This document shows positions 23,705 to 33,822 of a DNA stretch of 64,000 nucleotides, in pieces. The notes beneath the pieces are model-generated. The model did no database searches, was not told the DNA's origin, and saw only the letters and a program-made list of their open reading frames with translations. How positions within the stretch are numbered: the first letter of the stretch is position 1; each line of letters begins with the position of its first letter. The stretch comes from Paenibacillus sp. FSL H8-0048 (GTDB taxonomy: Bacteria; Bacillota; Bacilli; Paenibacillales; Paenibacillaceae), in NCBI RefSeq assembly GCF_038002825.1, contig NZ_JBBODF010000001.1, positions 372,001 through 436,000 of the forward strand, read 5' to 3'. Position numbers and translations under genes: made by a program.

Positions 23705-24169
23705 ATCGTTAACGTGTTGTTTGTATGTCTGGGGAATATTTGCCGTTCGCCGATGGCGGAGGCTGTGCTGCGCAGTAAGATTGAACAGCGTCAGCTTGCG
23801 GATCAGATCACAGTGGATTCTGCAGGAACGGGAGACTGGCATATCGGGAAAGCGCCGCATGAAGGGACAAGGCGTATCCTTGATCTGCATGGCATCAGCT
23901 ATGAGAATATGAGAGCAAGACGGGTTGCCAGTGAGGATTTCGGGAGATTCGAATATATTATCTGCATGGACAAGTCCAACGGGGAGAATGTTCGCAAAAT
24001 TCCCGGCGGTGAGCAGTCCAAGCTGTTGTTCTTCATGGATCTGCTGCCGGATGAGGAGCTGCGTGAGGTGCCTGACCCATATTTTACAGGCAATTTCGAG
24101 CAGGTCTATGACTTAATCAACGCCGGTTGTGATGTGCTGCTGGAACGGATTATTGGGGAGAAGCTTTAA
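23705..24169 (+). CDS. Low-molecular-weight protein tyrosine phosphatase, probable ATC start
   Basis: 154 residues if translation begins at ATC 23705. The P-loop CLGNICRS (CX5R, Cys8 to Arg14) and the C-terminal DPYF with the general-acid Asp are intact, and SPMAEAV follows the P-loop as in the family. Start choice: an unusually complete Shine-Dalgarno AGGAGGTGA (23691-23699) points to a codon near 23705, which is ATC. Family members begin MxxVLFVCLGN, exactly the register given by that ATC. The nearest standard codons are GTG 23696, inside the Shine-Dalgarno, and GTG 23714, 14 bases beyond its end. It may act on Tyr- or Arg-phosphate proteins. Confidence 0.88.
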   Translation: MVNVLFVCLGNICRSPMAEAVLRSKIEQRQLADQITVDSAGTGDWHIGKAPHEGTRRILDLHGISYENMRARRVASEDFGRFEYIICMDKSNGENVRKIPGGEQSKLLFFMDLLPDEELREVPDPYFTGNFEQVYDLINAGCDVLLERIIGEKL

Positions 24170-24197
24170 AATATAAGAATTTTATGTTTATGCTATA
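24169..24197 (+). repeat. AT-rich intergenic motif, copy 2
   Basis: Begins AAATATAAGAAT and ends GCTATA, matching 10231-10260. A hairpin with imperfect arms (GGTACCGTCCTTA with TAAGGAACGGCACC) follows at 24225-24256 between two convergent genes and may act as a weak terminator; it lacks a T run. Confidence 0.5.
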
Positions 24198-24345
24198 AAT
24201 TATCCTTCTATTTCTCGCTGAAACGGTACCGTCCTTAGTTGTTAAGGAACGGCACCGGACAGCCGCCTGATCATGAAAGCGTAGTCAATCGTGCCGGGAT
24301 ACATAAGTTCGTAAGATGTTCACTTTTATGGTTCTATTTGCTGTT

Positions 24346-25077
24346 TCAGGAGCGGAAGAAATAGAGTAATGATTCCGGGAGCTCTTTTTGCCAAAAACCC
24401 CAAAGATGCTGGCCGTCCTTCTCGCGGTAGGATACCGTGGCTCCTTTGGCTTCAAGCATGGCCTTGGTCTCACGGTTCATCTCTACGAAATCATAGACGC
24501 CGGTATCGGTCTTGTAGTCCCGCTCTTGAAGCCCTACAACCATATTGATCTGAAGCCAGGAGAGATCCTCCTCTTGTGAGAGCAGCTCGCGGGTCTCGGG
24601 ATAATAAGCGCCGGAGAGGCTAAGCACTCGGCTGAATAATCCCGGATACGCCAGTGCGAGGTGGAGGGAGACACTGCCGCCCAGAGAATCACCGGCTACG
24701 ATCCGTTCCCCGGGTGTACGACGGACAGGATAATTATGTTCAATGTAGGGAATAATCTCTTCGGCGAAGCATGCGAGGTACTGCTTGAAGCGGCTGCCGA
24801 ACGGAGCGTATTCAGCGGTGCGGACGGCCACGTTCACTTCGACGCCCACTATAATGAAGGGTTCAACATCCTGCTCCAGAATCAGTTGCCCGGCTAAGGT
24901 GGCAATCCGGCCGAAGTTGAAGAATTCTTCACCGTCCTGACAGTAGATGACGGGATAGCTGAGTACTTCATTATATCCTGGGGGAAGATAGATACGCAGC
25001 TTGCGCTCTTCCTGCAGGTGTTCGCTCCACAGTGTTTGTTTTACAATTGTACGTTTCAGAAAAACAGGTTCGCTCAT
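24346..25077 (-). CDS. Alpha/beta-hydrolase esterase (Fes-like family)
   Basis: 243 residues from ATG 25077, with AAAGGTGA ahead; an ATG at 25098 overlaps that ribosome binding site. The fold of the esterase D/Fes family: RIYLPPGYNE, nucleophile elbow GDSLGGS, an acidic loop, and the catalytic His in DGQHLWGFW. There is no signal peptide, so it is cytoplasmic. Enzymes of this family hydrolyse trilactone siderophores or simple esters; no siderophore genes are nearby, so the substrate is open. Confidence 0.85.
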   Translation of the reverse strand: MSEPVFLKRTIVKQTLWSEHLQEERKLRIYLPPGYNEVLSYPVIYCQDGEEFFNFGRIATLAGQLILEQDVEPFIIVGVEVNVAVRTAEYAPFGSRFKQYLACFAEEIIPYIEHNYPVRRTPGERIVAGDSLGGSVSLHLALAYPGLFSRVLSLSGAYYPETRELLSQEEDLSWLQINMVVGLQERDYKTDTGVYDFVEMNRETKAMLEAKGATVSYREKDGQHLWGFWQKELPESLLYFFRS

Positions 25078-25174
25078 TGTCAAATCGTCACCTTTCATGT
25101 CGAATTTTGCTTAAGACTTAGTGTTACGTTAAAATTAGCCAAGCGGCAAATGTGGGATATATCATTTACTTGAG

Positions 25175-25247
25175 AAATATCCTTAAATCTGTTATAGGAT
25201 ATTTAAACGCCTGTTATACATACAAAATTTATGGAAACATAAATTTT
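25175..25247. promoter_or_regulatory. Two inverted repeats upstream of the pdh promoter
   Basis: AAATATCCT / AGGATATTT (25175-25183 and 25196-25204) and AAAATTTATG / CATAAATTTT (25224-25233 and 25238-25247). Both are perfect and lie just upstream of the pdhA -35. They could bind a regulator; the sequence does not say which. Confidence 0.4.
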
Positions 25248-25259
25248 ATGCGTATTTCT

Positions 25260-25289
25260 TTGACGAAACAGATACAACAGGTGTATAAT
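25260..25289 (+). promoter_or_regulatory. SigA promoter of the pdh operon
   Basis: TTGACG (25260-25265), 18 bases, TATAAT (25284-25289), about 54 bases ahead of pdhA. Confidence 0.85.
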
Positions 25290-25342
25290 AATTCTATAAC
25301 AGAGACCACTGATATTCAAATTTTTTTATTGAGGTGAAGATA

Positions 25343-26410
25343 ATGACTAGAGTTCCTTATGAAGTGTATACAGAGGACGTTGAAGCCCTTACGGTTCTTT
25401 CCCCGGATGGAGAAATTATCAATAAGGAAATGATGCCTGACCTTACCGATGATCAATTGAAAGAAATTATGTACCGTATGGTATTTACCCGTACCTGGGA
25501 TGACCGTGCTGTTAACCTGGGCCGCCAAGGCCGTCTCGGCTTCTATGCGCCGGTATCCGGACAGGAAGCTACAATGATTGGCAGCGAGTATGCTTTGCAG
25601 AAGGAAGACTTCGTCTGCCCGGGCTACCGCGATATTCCACAGCTCGTATGGCATGGCCTTCCATTATATCAGGCGTTCCTGTATTCCCGCGGACATCAGC
25701 ATGGCGGACAGATTCCTGATGGCGTGAATGTACTGATGCCGCAGATCATTATCGGAGCACAGATCCTTCATGCTACCGGTATTGCAATGGGCTTCAAATT
25801 GAAGAAACAGCAGAACGTTGCAATCACATACACAGGTGACGGAGGTTCGTCAGAAGGCGACTTCTATGAAGGCCTTAACTATGCAGGAGTATATAAGCTG
25901 CCGGTGATCTTCTTCGTTCAGAACAACGGCTATGCTATCACCACTCCGTTCTCGAAGCAGACAGCAGCGAAATCCATCGCCCACAAGGCGGTTGCCGCAG
26001 GGATTCCCGGAATCAAGATTGACGGCATGGACGTATTTGCAGTAATCTCTGCTGTACAGCAGGCTGCTGAACGCGCCCGCAAAGGCGAAGGCGCCACACT
26101 GATCGAAGCGGTAACCTATCGTTTCCGTCCGCATTCCCTGTCCGATGATGCCAGTAAGTACCGTACAAAGGAAGAAGAAGGACAATGGAATGAGAAAGAT
26201 CCGATTGCCCGTCTTGCCAAGTACCTGGAGAAGAAGGGCCTCTGGACTGAAGAGGACACTCTGCGCGTAAGAGAAGAAGCGAAAGCAACTGTGAACGAGC
26301 AGATTAAGAAAGCAGAACAGACCGAAAAAATGACCATTCCCGGCTTGATCGACAGCATGTTCGAGGTAACTCCGAAACATCTTGAAGAACAAAAAGCCGA
26401 TTTTGAATAA
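25343..26410 (+). CDS. pdhA: Pyruvate dehydrogenase E1 alpha subunit
   Basis: 355 residues from ATG 25343 with GAGGTGA upstream. Thiamine-diphosphate enzyme that decarboxylates pyruvate and passes the acetyl group to the lipoyl arm of E2. The cofactor motif GDGGSSEGDFYEGLNYAGVYKLP ... NN is intact, as are the phosphorylation-loop region YRFRPHSLSDDASKYR and the substrate loop HQHGGQIPDG. First gene of four; pdhB begins 16 bases downstream. Confidence 0.96.
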   Translation: MTRVPYEVYTEDVEALTVLSPDGEIINKEMMPDLTDDQLKEIMYRMVFTRTWDDRAVNLGRQGRLGFYAPVSGQEATMIGSEYALQKEDFVCPGYRDIPQLVWHGLPLYQAFLYSRGHQHGGQIPDGVNVLMPQIIIGAQILHATGIAMGFKLKKQQNVAITYTGDGGSSEGDFYEGLNYAGVYKLPVIFFVQNNGYAITTPFSKQTAAKSIAHKAVAAGIPGIKIDGMDVFAVISAVQQAAERARKGEGATLIEAVTYRFRPHSLSDDASKYRTKEEEGQWNEKDPIARLAKYLEKKGLWTEEDTLRVREEAKATVNEQIKKAEQTEKMTIPGLIDSMFEVTPKHLEEQKADFE

Positions 26411-26425
26411 GGGGGATATCACGCA

Positions 26426-27403
26426 ATGGCACAGATGAATATGAAAGAAGCAATTCGTGACGCAATGCGCGTTGAACTGACTCGTGACCCCAATGTCCTT
26501 ATCTTCGGAGAAGACGTTGGTAATGTAGGCGGCGTGTTCCGTGTAACAGAAGGGCTGCAGAAGGAATTTGGCGAGGATCGCATCTTCGATACACCGCTGG
26601 CAGAGTCTGCTATCGGCGGTTTGGCTTTCGGTCTCGGCGTACAGGGCTTCCGCCCGATCGCTGAGATCCAGTTCGTAGGCTTCATCTTTGAAGCTCTTGA
26701 TCAGATCGTTATTCAGGCAGCGCGCCTGCGCTGGCGTTCCGGGGGCAAATACAATGCTCCTGTAGTGTTCCGCACTCCGTTCGGCGGCGGCGTTAAGGCA
26801 GCTGAGCTGCATACCGATTCTCTGGAAGGCTTGATTGCCCAGAGTCCTGGGATCAAGGTAGTTATTCCTTCTAACCCATACGATGCGAAGGGACTGCTGA
26901 TCGCTTCGATCCGCGACAATGACCCTGTATTCTTCATGGAGCACTTGAACCTGTACCATGCTTTCCGTGCAGAGGTGCCTGAAGGTGAATATACCGTTGA
27001 ACTCGGCAAAGCGAATGTAGTTCGCGAGGGTTCGGATGTATCTATCATTACCTACGGTCTAATGGTACATACAGCGACCAAGGCAGCTGACCAGCTCGAA
27101 AAAGAAGGCATCAAAGTCGAAATTATCGACCTTCGTACCGTTAGCCCGATTGATATCGACACTATTGTGGCTTCCATCAAGAAGACCAACCGTGCGATTG
27201 TTGTACAAGAAGCTCAGAAGAGCTCCGGCGTAGCCGCTGAGGTTATTGCCCAGATTAACGAAAAAGCTCTGCTGCACTTAGAAGCCCCTGTGCTTCGTGT
27301 AGCAGGTCCTGATACGATTTTCCCGTTCGCTCAAATCGAAGATACCTGGATTCCTACCCCTGCACGTGTTATTGCGGCAGTTAAGAAAGTTATGGAATTC
27401 TAG
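26426..27403 (+). CDS. pdhB: Pyruvate dehydrogenase E1 beta subunit
   Basis: 325 residues. Pairs with PdhA to form the E1 heterotetramer. [18 protein letters not shown] and [15 protein letters not shown] near the N-terminus, [16 protein letters not shown] in the middle and the C-terminal transketolase domain (about 200-320, [13 protein letters not shown]) are typical. GGGGGAT precedes the ATG. A 9-bp hairpin lies between this gene and pdhC. Confidence 0.96.
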   Translation: MAQMNMKEAIRDAMRVELTRDPNVLIFGEDVGNVGGVFRVTEGLQKEFGEDRIFDTPLAESAIGGLAFGLGVQGFRPIAEIQFVGFIFEALDQIVIQAARLRWRSGGKYNAPVVFRTPFGGGVKAAELHTDSLEGLIAQSPGIKVVIPSNPYDAKGLLIASIRDNDPVFFMEHLNLYHAFRAEVPEGEYTVELGKANVVREGSDVSIITYGLMVHTATKAADQLEKEGIKVEIIDLRTVSPIDIDTIVASIKKTNRAIVVQEAQKSSGVAAEVIAQINEKALLHLEAPVLRVAGPDTIFPFAQIEDTWIPTPARVIAAVKKVMEF

Positions 27404-27419
27404 GATAAGTAACGACCTT

Positions 27420-27443
27420 GCCGTCCTTGTATTTAAGGGCGGC
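27420..27443 (+). promoter_or_regulatory. Hairpin in the pdhB-pdhC gap
   Basis: GCCGTCCTT / AAGGGCGGC with a 6-base loop and one wobble pair. It is followed by a mixed T/G stretch rather than a clean T run. It may be a partial terminator or an mRNA processing or stability element that sets E1 against E2/E3 levels. Confidence 0.4.
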
Positions 27444-27513
27444 AGCCGTTTCTGTCTTTTGCTAAACAGAGCTGTTGAATTAACTCAACATAACATTATA
27501 GGAGGTTATCAAG

Positions 27514-29169
27514 GTGGCAAAATTTGAGTACCGGTTCCCTGAGCTGGGCGAAGGTCTGCATGAAGGCGAAATTATCAAAATGCATATCAAAGCCGGCGAC
27601 AAAGTAACCGATGACGATATCGTAATGGAAGTTCAGAATGACAAGGCGGTAGTAGAGGTGCCTTGTCCGGTCAATGGCACAGTGCTGGAAGTCTTCACCA
27701 AGGACGGCCAAGTATGCCGTGTAGGCGAAGTTGTAGCAATTATTGATGCCGAAGGCGACATCCCTGAACAAGAGGGCGGCCATCCGGCAGAGCATGCTTC
27801 CCAGGAAGCTGATGCAGCCAAGGGCGGAGCGGATACTACTTCTTCTCCGGCAACCAGCAGCCCGGCTACTGGCGGAGCAACGAACTTCGAATACAAGTTC
27901 CCTGAACTGGGCGAAGGCCTGCATGAAGGGGAAATCATCAAGATGCACATCAAGGTTGGAGACAAAATCACCGACGACGATATCATTATGGAAGTTCAGA
28001 ATGATAAAGCAGTGGTGGAAGTTCCTTCTCCAGTCAATGGTACTGTAGTCGAAGTGTTCACCAAAGACGGCCAGATCTGCCGTGTAGGTGAAGTTGTGGC
28101 TATCATTGCTGCAGAAGGTGATGTTCCTCATGATGAGGGCGGCCATGCTGAAGCATCCGGTGCCCAGGCAGCGGCTCCTTCCCAAGGTACAGCTCCGGCA
28201 GCGGCGGCAGCTCCAGCCCCTGACCGTGAAGTGCTGGCAACACCGAGCGTGCGCAAGTATGCCCGTGACAAGAGCGTGGATATCTCCAAGGTGAACGGCT
28301 CCGGCAAGAACGGCAAGATCACACTTGAAGATGTAGAAGCCTTCCTGAAAGGCGGCTCTACAGCTCCTGCGGCAGCGGCTCCGGCAGCTTCTGCACCAGC
28401 GGCGGCAGCAGCACCTCAAACCAAAGCCAAAGAAGCAGCACCGGCAGCAGCTTCCGGCAATACAAGTCTGGAAGAAGAACGCGTACCGTTCAAGGGTATC
28501 CGCAAAGCGATTGCCAATGCTATGGTTAAATCGGCTTACACTGCACCGCATGTTACCATCATGGACGAAGTGGATGTTACTGAGCTTGTAGCCTTCCGTG
28601 CCCGCATGAAGCCGGTAGCCGAGAAGAAGGGCGTGAAGGTTACTTATCTTCCGTTCATCGTAAAGGCACTCGTAGCCGCTTCCCGTCAGTTCCCTGCGCT
28701 TAACGCAATGATTGACGAAGCTTCTAACGAAATTGTCTACAAGAAGTACTACAACATCGGTATTGCTACGGATACAGACAACGGTCTGATCGTTCCTGTC
28801 ATCAAGGACGCTGACCGCAAGAGCATCTGGATGATCGCAAGCGCGATTACAGATCTGGCAGTACGCGGACGCGACGGCAAGCTGGCTCCGAATGAAATGA
28901 AGGGCAGTACGATCTCGATCAGTAACATCGGCTCTGCCGGCGGTATGTTCTTCACTCCGATTATCAACTTCCCTGAAGTTGCTATTCTCGGAACCGGACG
29001 TATCACTGAGAAGCCTGTTGTGAAGAACGGCGAAATCGTTGCCGCACCTGTAATGGCTCTGTCCCTGAGCTTTGACCACCGGATTATTGACGGCGCAACA
29101 GCACAGAATTTCATGAATTACATTAAGACCCTGCTTGCAAATCCTGATATGTTAGTTATGGAGGTGTAA
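27514..29169 (+). CDS. pdhC: Dihydrolipoamide acetyltransferase (E2) with two lipoyl domains
   Basis: 551 residues from GTG 27514, with AGGAGG ahead. Order: lipoyl domain 1 (about 1-80), Ala/Ser/Thr linker, lipoyl domain 2 (about 125-205), Ala/Pro linker, peripheral-subunit binding domain (about 240-280, [27 protein letters not shown]), Ala/Pro-rich linker, catalytic core (about 325-551) with the active-site [10 protein letters not shown]. Each lipoyl domain has the lipoyl-Lys in [12 protein letters not shown]. The two lipoyl domains are nearly identical, pointing to recent duplication; B. subtilis PdhC has one. Confidence 0.96.
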   Translation: MAKFEYRFPELGEGLHEGEIIKMHIKAGDKVTDDDIVMEVQNDKAVVEVPCPVNGTVLEVFTKDGQVCRVGEVVAIIDAEGDIPEQEGGHPAEHASQEADAAKGGADTTSSPATSSPATGGATNFEYKFPELGEGLHEGEIIKMHIKVGDKITDDDIIMEVQNDKAVVEVPSPVNGTVVEVFTKDGQICRVGEVVAIIAAEGDVPHDEGGHAEASGAQAAAPSQGTAPAAAAAPAPDREVLATPSVRKYARDKSVDISKVNGSGKNGKITLEDVEAFLKGGSTAPAAAAPAASAPAAAAAPQTKAKEAAPAAASGNTSLEEERVPFKGIRKAIANAMVKSAYTAPHVTIMDEVDVTELVAFRARMKPVAEKKGVKVTYLPFIVKALVAASRQFPALNAMIDEASNEIVYKKYYNIGIATDTDNGLIVPVIKDADRKSIWMIASAITDLAVRGRDGKLAPNEMKGSTISISNIGSAGGMFFTPIINFPEVAILGTGRITEKPVVKNGEIVAAPVMALSLSFDHRIIDGATAQNFMNYIKTLLANPDMLVMEV

Positions 29170-29172
29170 TTA

Positions 29173-30585
29173 ATGGTAGTCGGAGACGCTTCAATCGAAA
29201 TCGACACATTGGTAATTGGTGCAGGTCCCGGCGGGTATGTGGCGGCAATTCGTGCCGCCCAGCTCGGCCAAAAGGTCATCATTGTAGATAAATCGGAACT
29301 CGGCGGCGTGTGCTTGAACCGCGGCTGTATTCCTTCCAAGGCCCTGATCTCAGCTGCTCATCAATTCGAGGCTGCCCAGCACGGTGATGTATTCGGTGTT
29401 ACTGCCGAGAACGTGAAGGTAGACTGGTCCAAGACTCAGGCCTTCAAGAACGGCGTAGTCAAGAAAATGACTTCCGGCGTTACCAGCCTGATGAAGGGTA
29501 ACAAGATCGAAGTATTCAGCGGAGAAGCTATGTTCATCAGCACAAACGAAGCCCGTTTGTTCAATGATCATGAATCCCCGCGCTATAAGTTCAATAACTG
29601 CATTATTGCAACGGGCTCCCGTCCGATTGAACTGAAGCCATTCCCGTTCGGCGGACGCATCCTGTCCTCCACGGAAGCGCTGGATCTGCCTGAAATCCCT
29701 AAGAGCATGATCGTTATCGGCGGCGGCTACATTGGTGCGGAACTGGGTCAGATGTACTCCAAATTCGGCACCAAGGTGACCATCATTGAAGGTCTGGATA
29801 CCGTTCTGCCTGGCTTTGACAAAGACATGACCCGTCTGGTTGCTAAGAATATGGCTAAGACTGGCATTGAAATTGTAACCAACGCCAAAGCAGAATCTGC
29901 GGTTCAGAACGACAAGGAAGTTACTGTGAAATACTCCGTTGGCGGAGAGTCCAAAGAAGTTACTGCTGAATACCTGCTGGTAACAGTAGGACGCCGTCCG
30001 AATACTGACGGAGAGCTGGGTCTGGATCTGATCGGCGTTGAGCTGGATGACCGCGGTCTGGTGAAGGTAGACCATCAGGGACGGACTAACATTCCTAACA
30101 TTTTCGCAATCGGCGATATCGTTCCGGGTCTTGCCCTGGCACACAAAGCTTCTTACGAAGGTAAGATTGCTGCGGAAGCCATTGCCGGACACAAATCGGT
30201 GGTGGATTACAAGGTAATGCCGGCTGTAGTATTCACAGATCCAGAATGCTCCAGTGTAGGTCTGACCGAGAAGGAAGCGAAGGATAAGGGCTATGCAGTG
30301 AAAGCCGGCAAGTTCCCGTTCGCAGGCAACGGCCGTGCCGTATCCCTGAATGCTCCTGAAGGCTTCATCAAGATTGTAGCGAAGAGCGACAACAATCAGG
30401 TGCTTGGCGCGCAAATCGTCGGTATCGAGGCTTCCAACCTGATCGCTGAGCTGGGTCTGGCGATCGAAATGGGCGCAACGCTTGAAGATATCGCACTGAC
30501 CATCCATGCGCATCCAACCCTTGGCGAGATCGTCATGGAAGCGGCTGAGCTGGTAGAAGGCCACCCGATCCACGTAATGAAATAA
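29173..30585 (+). CDS. pdhD: Dihydrolipoamide dehydrogenase (E3)
   Basis: 470 residues. FAD/NAD flavoprotein that reoxidises the lipoyl arm. FAD-binding VIGAGPGGYVAAIRAAQLG, redox disulfide GGVCLNRGCIPSK, NAD-binding VIGGGYIGAELG, second FAD contact FAIGDIVPG, and the C-terminal His-Glu pair in HAHPTLGE. It begins 4 bases after the pdhC stop, so translation is coupled. Possibly also serves other 2-oxoacid dehydrogenases. Confidence 0.96.
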   Translation: MVVGDASIEIDTLVIGAGPGGYVAAIRAAQLGQKVIIVDKSELGGVCLNRGCIPSKALISAAHQFEAAQHGDVFGVTAENVKVDWSKTQAFKNGVVKKMTSGVTSLMKGNKIEVFSGEAMFISTNEARLFNDHESPRYKFNNCIIATGSRPIELKPFPFGGRILSSTEALDLPEIPKSMIVIGGGYIGAELGQMYSKFGTKVTIIEGLDTVLPGFDKDMTRLVAKNMAKTGIEIVTNAKAESAVQNDKEVTVKYSVGGESKEVTAEYLLVTVGRRPNTDGELGLDLIGVELDDRGLVKVDHQGRTNIPNIFAIGDIVPGLALAHKASYEGKIAAEAIAGHKSVVDYKVMPAVVFTDPECSSVGLTEKEAKDKGYAVKAGKFPFAGNGRAVSLNAPEGFIKIVAKSDNNQVLGAQIVGIEASNLIAELGLAIEMGATLEDIALTIHAHPTLGEIVMEAAELVEGHPIHVMK

Positions 30586-30617
30586 TAACCGCCTAAGCTT
30601 ATGCGGTAAGAACATAG

Positions 30618-30664
30618 GAGGATGTTCCCGAAGCCATGCAGATGGTCAGGGAGCATCCTCTTTT
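30618..30664 (+). terminator. Terminator of the pdh operon
   Basis: A 12-bp stem GAGGATGTTCCC / GGGAGCATCCTC with one wobble pair and a 19-base loop, then TTTT. Confidence 0.8.
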
Positions 30665-30827
30665 GACTGAAGATACTGTCCTGAACGTTCGGAAATAGCT
30701 GGAAGACAGCCCAATTTGGGTAGTGAAATGTATGTTTTTTGCGTTTTTTTATCATCAGGGAAGTTACAACGACCGTCAGCTCATGGTAAACTGGTAGAAG
30801 AAAAAAGAGAGTGGGGTGCGATACGGC

Positions 30828-31622
30828 TTGCGTAATTACTTGGATTTATTACAGGATATTCTGGACAACGGTACAGCTAAGAGCGACCGGACAGGTACAG
30901 GTACAGTGTCCGTCTTCGGGCGTCAGCTCCGCTTCGATCTGTCGAAGGGCTTCCCGCTGATGACCACCAAGCGCATTCATCTGAAGTCGGTGGTACATGA
31001 GCTTCTATGGTTCCTCAAAGGGGATACCAATACAACGTATCTGAAGGAGAACGGCGTCTCGATCTGGGATGAATGGGCCGATGAAAACGGGGAGCTGGGA
31101 CCGGTGTACGGCTCGCAGTGGCGGGCCTGGGAGAGTAAGGACGGGCAGCATATCGATCAGATTGCGAATGTGATTGAGTCGATTAAGCATAATCCCGATT
31201 CACGGCGCCATATTGTTAGTGCGTGGAATGTAGGCGAGATTGAGCAGATGAAGCTTCCGCCCTGCCATTTCGTTTTTCAGTTCTACGTAGCCGGCGGCAA
31301 GCTTTCTTGCATGCTTACAATGCGTTCGGTGGATACATTCCTTGGGCTTCCATTCAACATTGCCAGCTACGCGCTGCTTACCCATATGGTTGCGCAGCAG
31401 ACGGGGCTTGAGGTCGGAGATTTCATCTGGTCCGGCGGAGATGTGCATATATATACAAATCATATGGAACAAGTAGCTACACAGCTTGCACGCGAGCCTT
31501 ATGCGCTGCCGAAGCTTAACATTCGCAGAGTGCCGGACAGTATTTTTGATTATACCTTTGAGGATTTTGAATTTACCGACTATGTCTACCATCCGGGAAT
31601 CAAGGCGCCGGTTGCTATATGA
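30828..31622 (+). CDS. thyA: Thymidylate synthase
   Basis: 264 residues from TTG 30828. Methylates dUMP with methylenetetrahydrofolate. I chose TTG 30828 over GTG 30816 because it gives exactly the family length and places the catalytic Cys in LPPCHF at position 146, as in E. coli ThyA. Other signatures: [10 protein letters not shown] of the phosphate site in [11 protein letters not shown], and [11 protein letters not shown]. The stop overlaps the dfrA start (ATGA), so dihydrofolate made here is reduced by the next gene product. Confidence 0.96.
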   Translation: MRNYLDLLQDILDNGTAKSDRTGTGTVSVFGRQLRFDLSKGFPLMTTKRIHLKSVVHELLWFLKGDTNTTYLKENGVSIWDEWADENGELGPVYGSQWRAWESKDGQHIDQIANVIESIKHNPDSRRHIVSAWNVGEIEQMKLPPCHFVFQFYVAGGKLSCMLTMRSVDTFLGLPFNIASYALLTHMVAQQTGLEVGDFIWSGGDVHIYTNHMEQVATQLAREPYALPKLNIRRVPDSIFDYTFEDFEFTDYVYHPGIKAPVAI

Positions 31623-32110
31623 GTATTACCATGATATGGGCGATGGCCTCGAATGGCGTAATTGGCAAAAATAACGATATGCCCTGGCATTTGCCGCTGG
31701 ATTTCGCGTATTTCAAAGCTGAGACACTCGGCAAACGGATGCTGATGGGCCGTAAAACCTGGGAGTCGCTGGGCAGCAAGCCGCTGAAGGGACGTACCAG
31801 CCTGATTCTGACGCGCGACAAGGACTTCGCACCCGAAGGGGCTGAGGTCATCCATTCGCTGGCTGAGGCGCTGGCTGAGGGGCGCAAGGAGGATGAACTG
31901 ATGGTGATTGGCGGAGCCGAAATCTACAGCCTGATGCTGCCGTATGCCGACAAGCTACGTGTTACACGGATAGAGGCGGAGATTGAAGGTGATACGCGAT
32001 TCCCTGAGGTAGACTGGAGCCAGTGGAAGGAAGTTTCCAATTCCCCGGGACTCAAGAATGAGCAGAATCCTTATGATTATCGTTTTATGGTGTATGACCG
32101 CAAGGAGTGA
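31619..32110 (+). CDS. dfrA: Dihydrofolate reductase
   Basis: 163 residues. NADPH-dependent reduction of dihydrofolate. [22 protein letters not shown] holds the substrate Asp and Trp, GRKTWESLG the NADPH site, and VIGGAEIY the second nucleotide contact. Overlaps thyA by 4 bases; the pair forms a minimal thymidylate cycle. Nothing suggests a trimethoprim-resistance type; residues near the active site look chromosomal. Confidence 0.95.
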   Translation: MSITMIWAMASNGVIGKNNDMPWHLPLDFAYFKAETLGKRMLMGRKTWESLGSKPLKGRTSLILTRDKDFAPEGAEVIHSLAEALAEGRKEDELMVIGGAEIYSLMLPYADKLRVTRIEAEIEGDTRFPEVDWSQWKEVSNSPGLKNEQNPYDYRFMVYDRKE

Positions 32111-32266
32111 CGATGAAGCGTTTTCTCTGACACAAGATGTGAAATAGTACAAATAATCAGCAGATTAGTCCATTACAGTGCGAAAGTATTGAATGCTAAT
32201 ATAATTAAAATTAGAAATGGTGTACTATACATCAACACGAAGAGAACGGATGGGGGAAACGTATAT

Positions 32267-33754
32267 ATGTCTACACCTACTGGATTTATGGAGTATAAGC
32301 GCCAGCTCCCAGGGGACCGCGATCCCGAGCAGCGCGTGAAGGATTGGGAAGAATTCCACGAGCATCTGACCGAGGAGGAGCTTCGGACTCAGGGTGCCCG
32401 TTGTATGGATTGCGGCACACCGTATTGCCACACCGGTATGGATATGAGCGGCGGTACTTCAGGCTGTCCCGTGCATAACCTGATCCCGGAGTGGAATAAC
32501 CTGGTCTACCGCGGCCTGTGGAAGGAAGCGCTAGAGCGCCTGCACAAGACGAATAACTTCCCTGAATTCACCGGCAGCATTTGTCCTGCTCCCTGCGAGG
32601 GCTCCTGTACCGTCGGTCTGATTGGACAGCCTGTTACGATTAAGACGATCGAGCTGGCCATTGTGGACAAGGGCTTTGAAGAGGGCTGGGTCGTTCCGAG
32701 TCCGCCGGAGAAGCGTACAGGCAAACGGATTGCTATTGTCGGCTCCGGTCCGGCAGGACTGGCCGCAGCAGCCCAGCTGAATAAAGCGGGTCACACGGTA
32801 ACGGTCTTTGAGCGCAGTGACCGGATCGGCGGCCTTCTGATGTACGGTATTCCGACGATGAAGCTGGACAAACGTGTCGTACAGCGCCGCGTTGATCTGC
32901 TGGCAGCAGAGGGTATCGAGTTCGTGGTAAATACAGAGATCGGTAAAGACATTCCGGCACAGCAGCTGGTGGATGAATATGATGCCGTTGTCCTCTGCGG
33001 CGGTGCGACCAAGGCTAGACGCTTCAATGTGGAGGGCCATGACCTCAAAGGGGTTATGTATGCCATGGATTACCTGAACGGCACGATCAAGAGCTATTTG
33101 AATTCCAATCTGGAGGATGGCAACTATGTATCCGCCGCAGGCAAGGACGTAATCGTGCTGGGCGGAGGCGATACCGGCTCCGACTGTGTCGCGACTTCCC
33201 TGCGGCATGGCTGCAGCAGCATCACCCAGTTCGGTACCCACGACAAAGCACCGCTTACACGTGATCCGATTGCTAACCCTTGGCCGCAGTTCCCGAATGT
33301 CTACACCCTGGATTATGCGCAGCAGGAAGCCAAAGCGGTCTTCGGTGAAGACCCGCGTGAATTCTCTATCATGACGACCAAGTTCGTCGGCGATGAAGAA
33401 GGCAACCTCAAGGAGCTGCATACAGTGCAGATCCGCCGGACGGTGGACGAGACAGGACGGAAGATCTACCAGCCGGTTCCGGGAACCGAGGCTGTCTATC
33501 CGGCCCAGCTGGCGCTGATTGCCATTGGCTTCGACGGACCGGAGCAGGATATCATTGAGGAGCTTAAGCTGGATACGGACCGCCGCAGCAATGTGAAGGC
33601 CCGTTATGGCAAATTCAACACGAATGTGGATAAAGTATTTGCAGCCGGCGATATGCGCCGCGGACAGAGTCTGGTCGTCTGGGCCATCAACGAGGGACGC
33701 GAAGCCGCGCGCGAAGTGGATAAATATCTGATGGGTTCGACTGTACTTGCCTAA
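32267..33754 (+). CDS. gltD: Glutamate synthase small subunit (GltD)
   Basis: 495 residues from ATG 32267, with GGGGGAAA upstream. NADPH-oxidising flavoprotein feeding electrons through Fe-S centres to the glutamine-dependent large subunit. N-terminal Cys clusters ([10 protein letters not shown] and CPAPCEGSC), FAD site [22 protein letters not shown] site [13 protein letters not shown] and the C-terminal FAD contact [13 protein letters not shown]. The large-subunit gene gltA is not adjacent, so it lies elsewhere or this chain serves another partner. A strong terminator follows. Confidence 0.95.
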   Translation: MSTPTGFMEYKRQLPGDRDPEQRVKDWEEFHEHLTEEELRTQGARCMDCGTPYCHTGMDMSGGTSGCPVHNLIPEWNNLVYRGLWKEALERLHKTNNFPEFTGSICPAPCEGSCTVGLIGQPVTIKTIELAIVDKGFEEGWVVPSPPEKRTGKRIAIVGSGPAGLAAAAQLNKAGHTVTVFERSDRIGGLLMYGIPTMKLDKRVVQRRVDLLAAEGIEFVVNTEIGKDIPAQQLVDEYDAVVLCGGATKARRFNVEGHDLKGVMYAMDYLNGTIKSYLNSNLEDGNYVSAAGKDVIVLGGGDTGSDCVATSLRHGCSSITQFGTHDKAPLTRDPIANPWPQFPNVYTLDYAQQEAKAVFGEDPREFSIMTTKFVGDEEGNLKELHTVQIRRTVDETGRKIYQPVPGTEAVYPAQLALIAIGFDGPEQDIIEELKLDTDRRSNVKARYGKFNTNVDKVFAAGDMRRGQSLVVWAINEGREAAREVDKYLMGSTVLA

Positions 33755-33774
33755 ATCCGATATGCACGAAAAAG

Positions 33775-33822
33775 GAGCTGTCCCAAAAGCCATGAAATGG
33801 CTGCTTGGGACAGCTCTTTATT
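33775..33822 (+). terminator. Terminator of gltD
   Basis: Perfect 12-bp stem GAGCTGTCCCAA / TTGGGACAGCTC followed by TTTATT. The transposase remnant begins directly after it. Confidence 0.9.

Noticed and set aside
27496..29079. A 527-codon open frame antisense to pdhC
   Set aside because: It mirrors the codon structure of pdhC, has a Cys/Arg/Ser-rich low-complexity translation and no ribosome binding site. The plus-strand protein is unmistakable.
29350..30615. A 421-codon open frame antisense to pdhD
   Set aside because: Shadow of a strongly biased gene; the translation resembles no protein and the plus strand is a clear E3.
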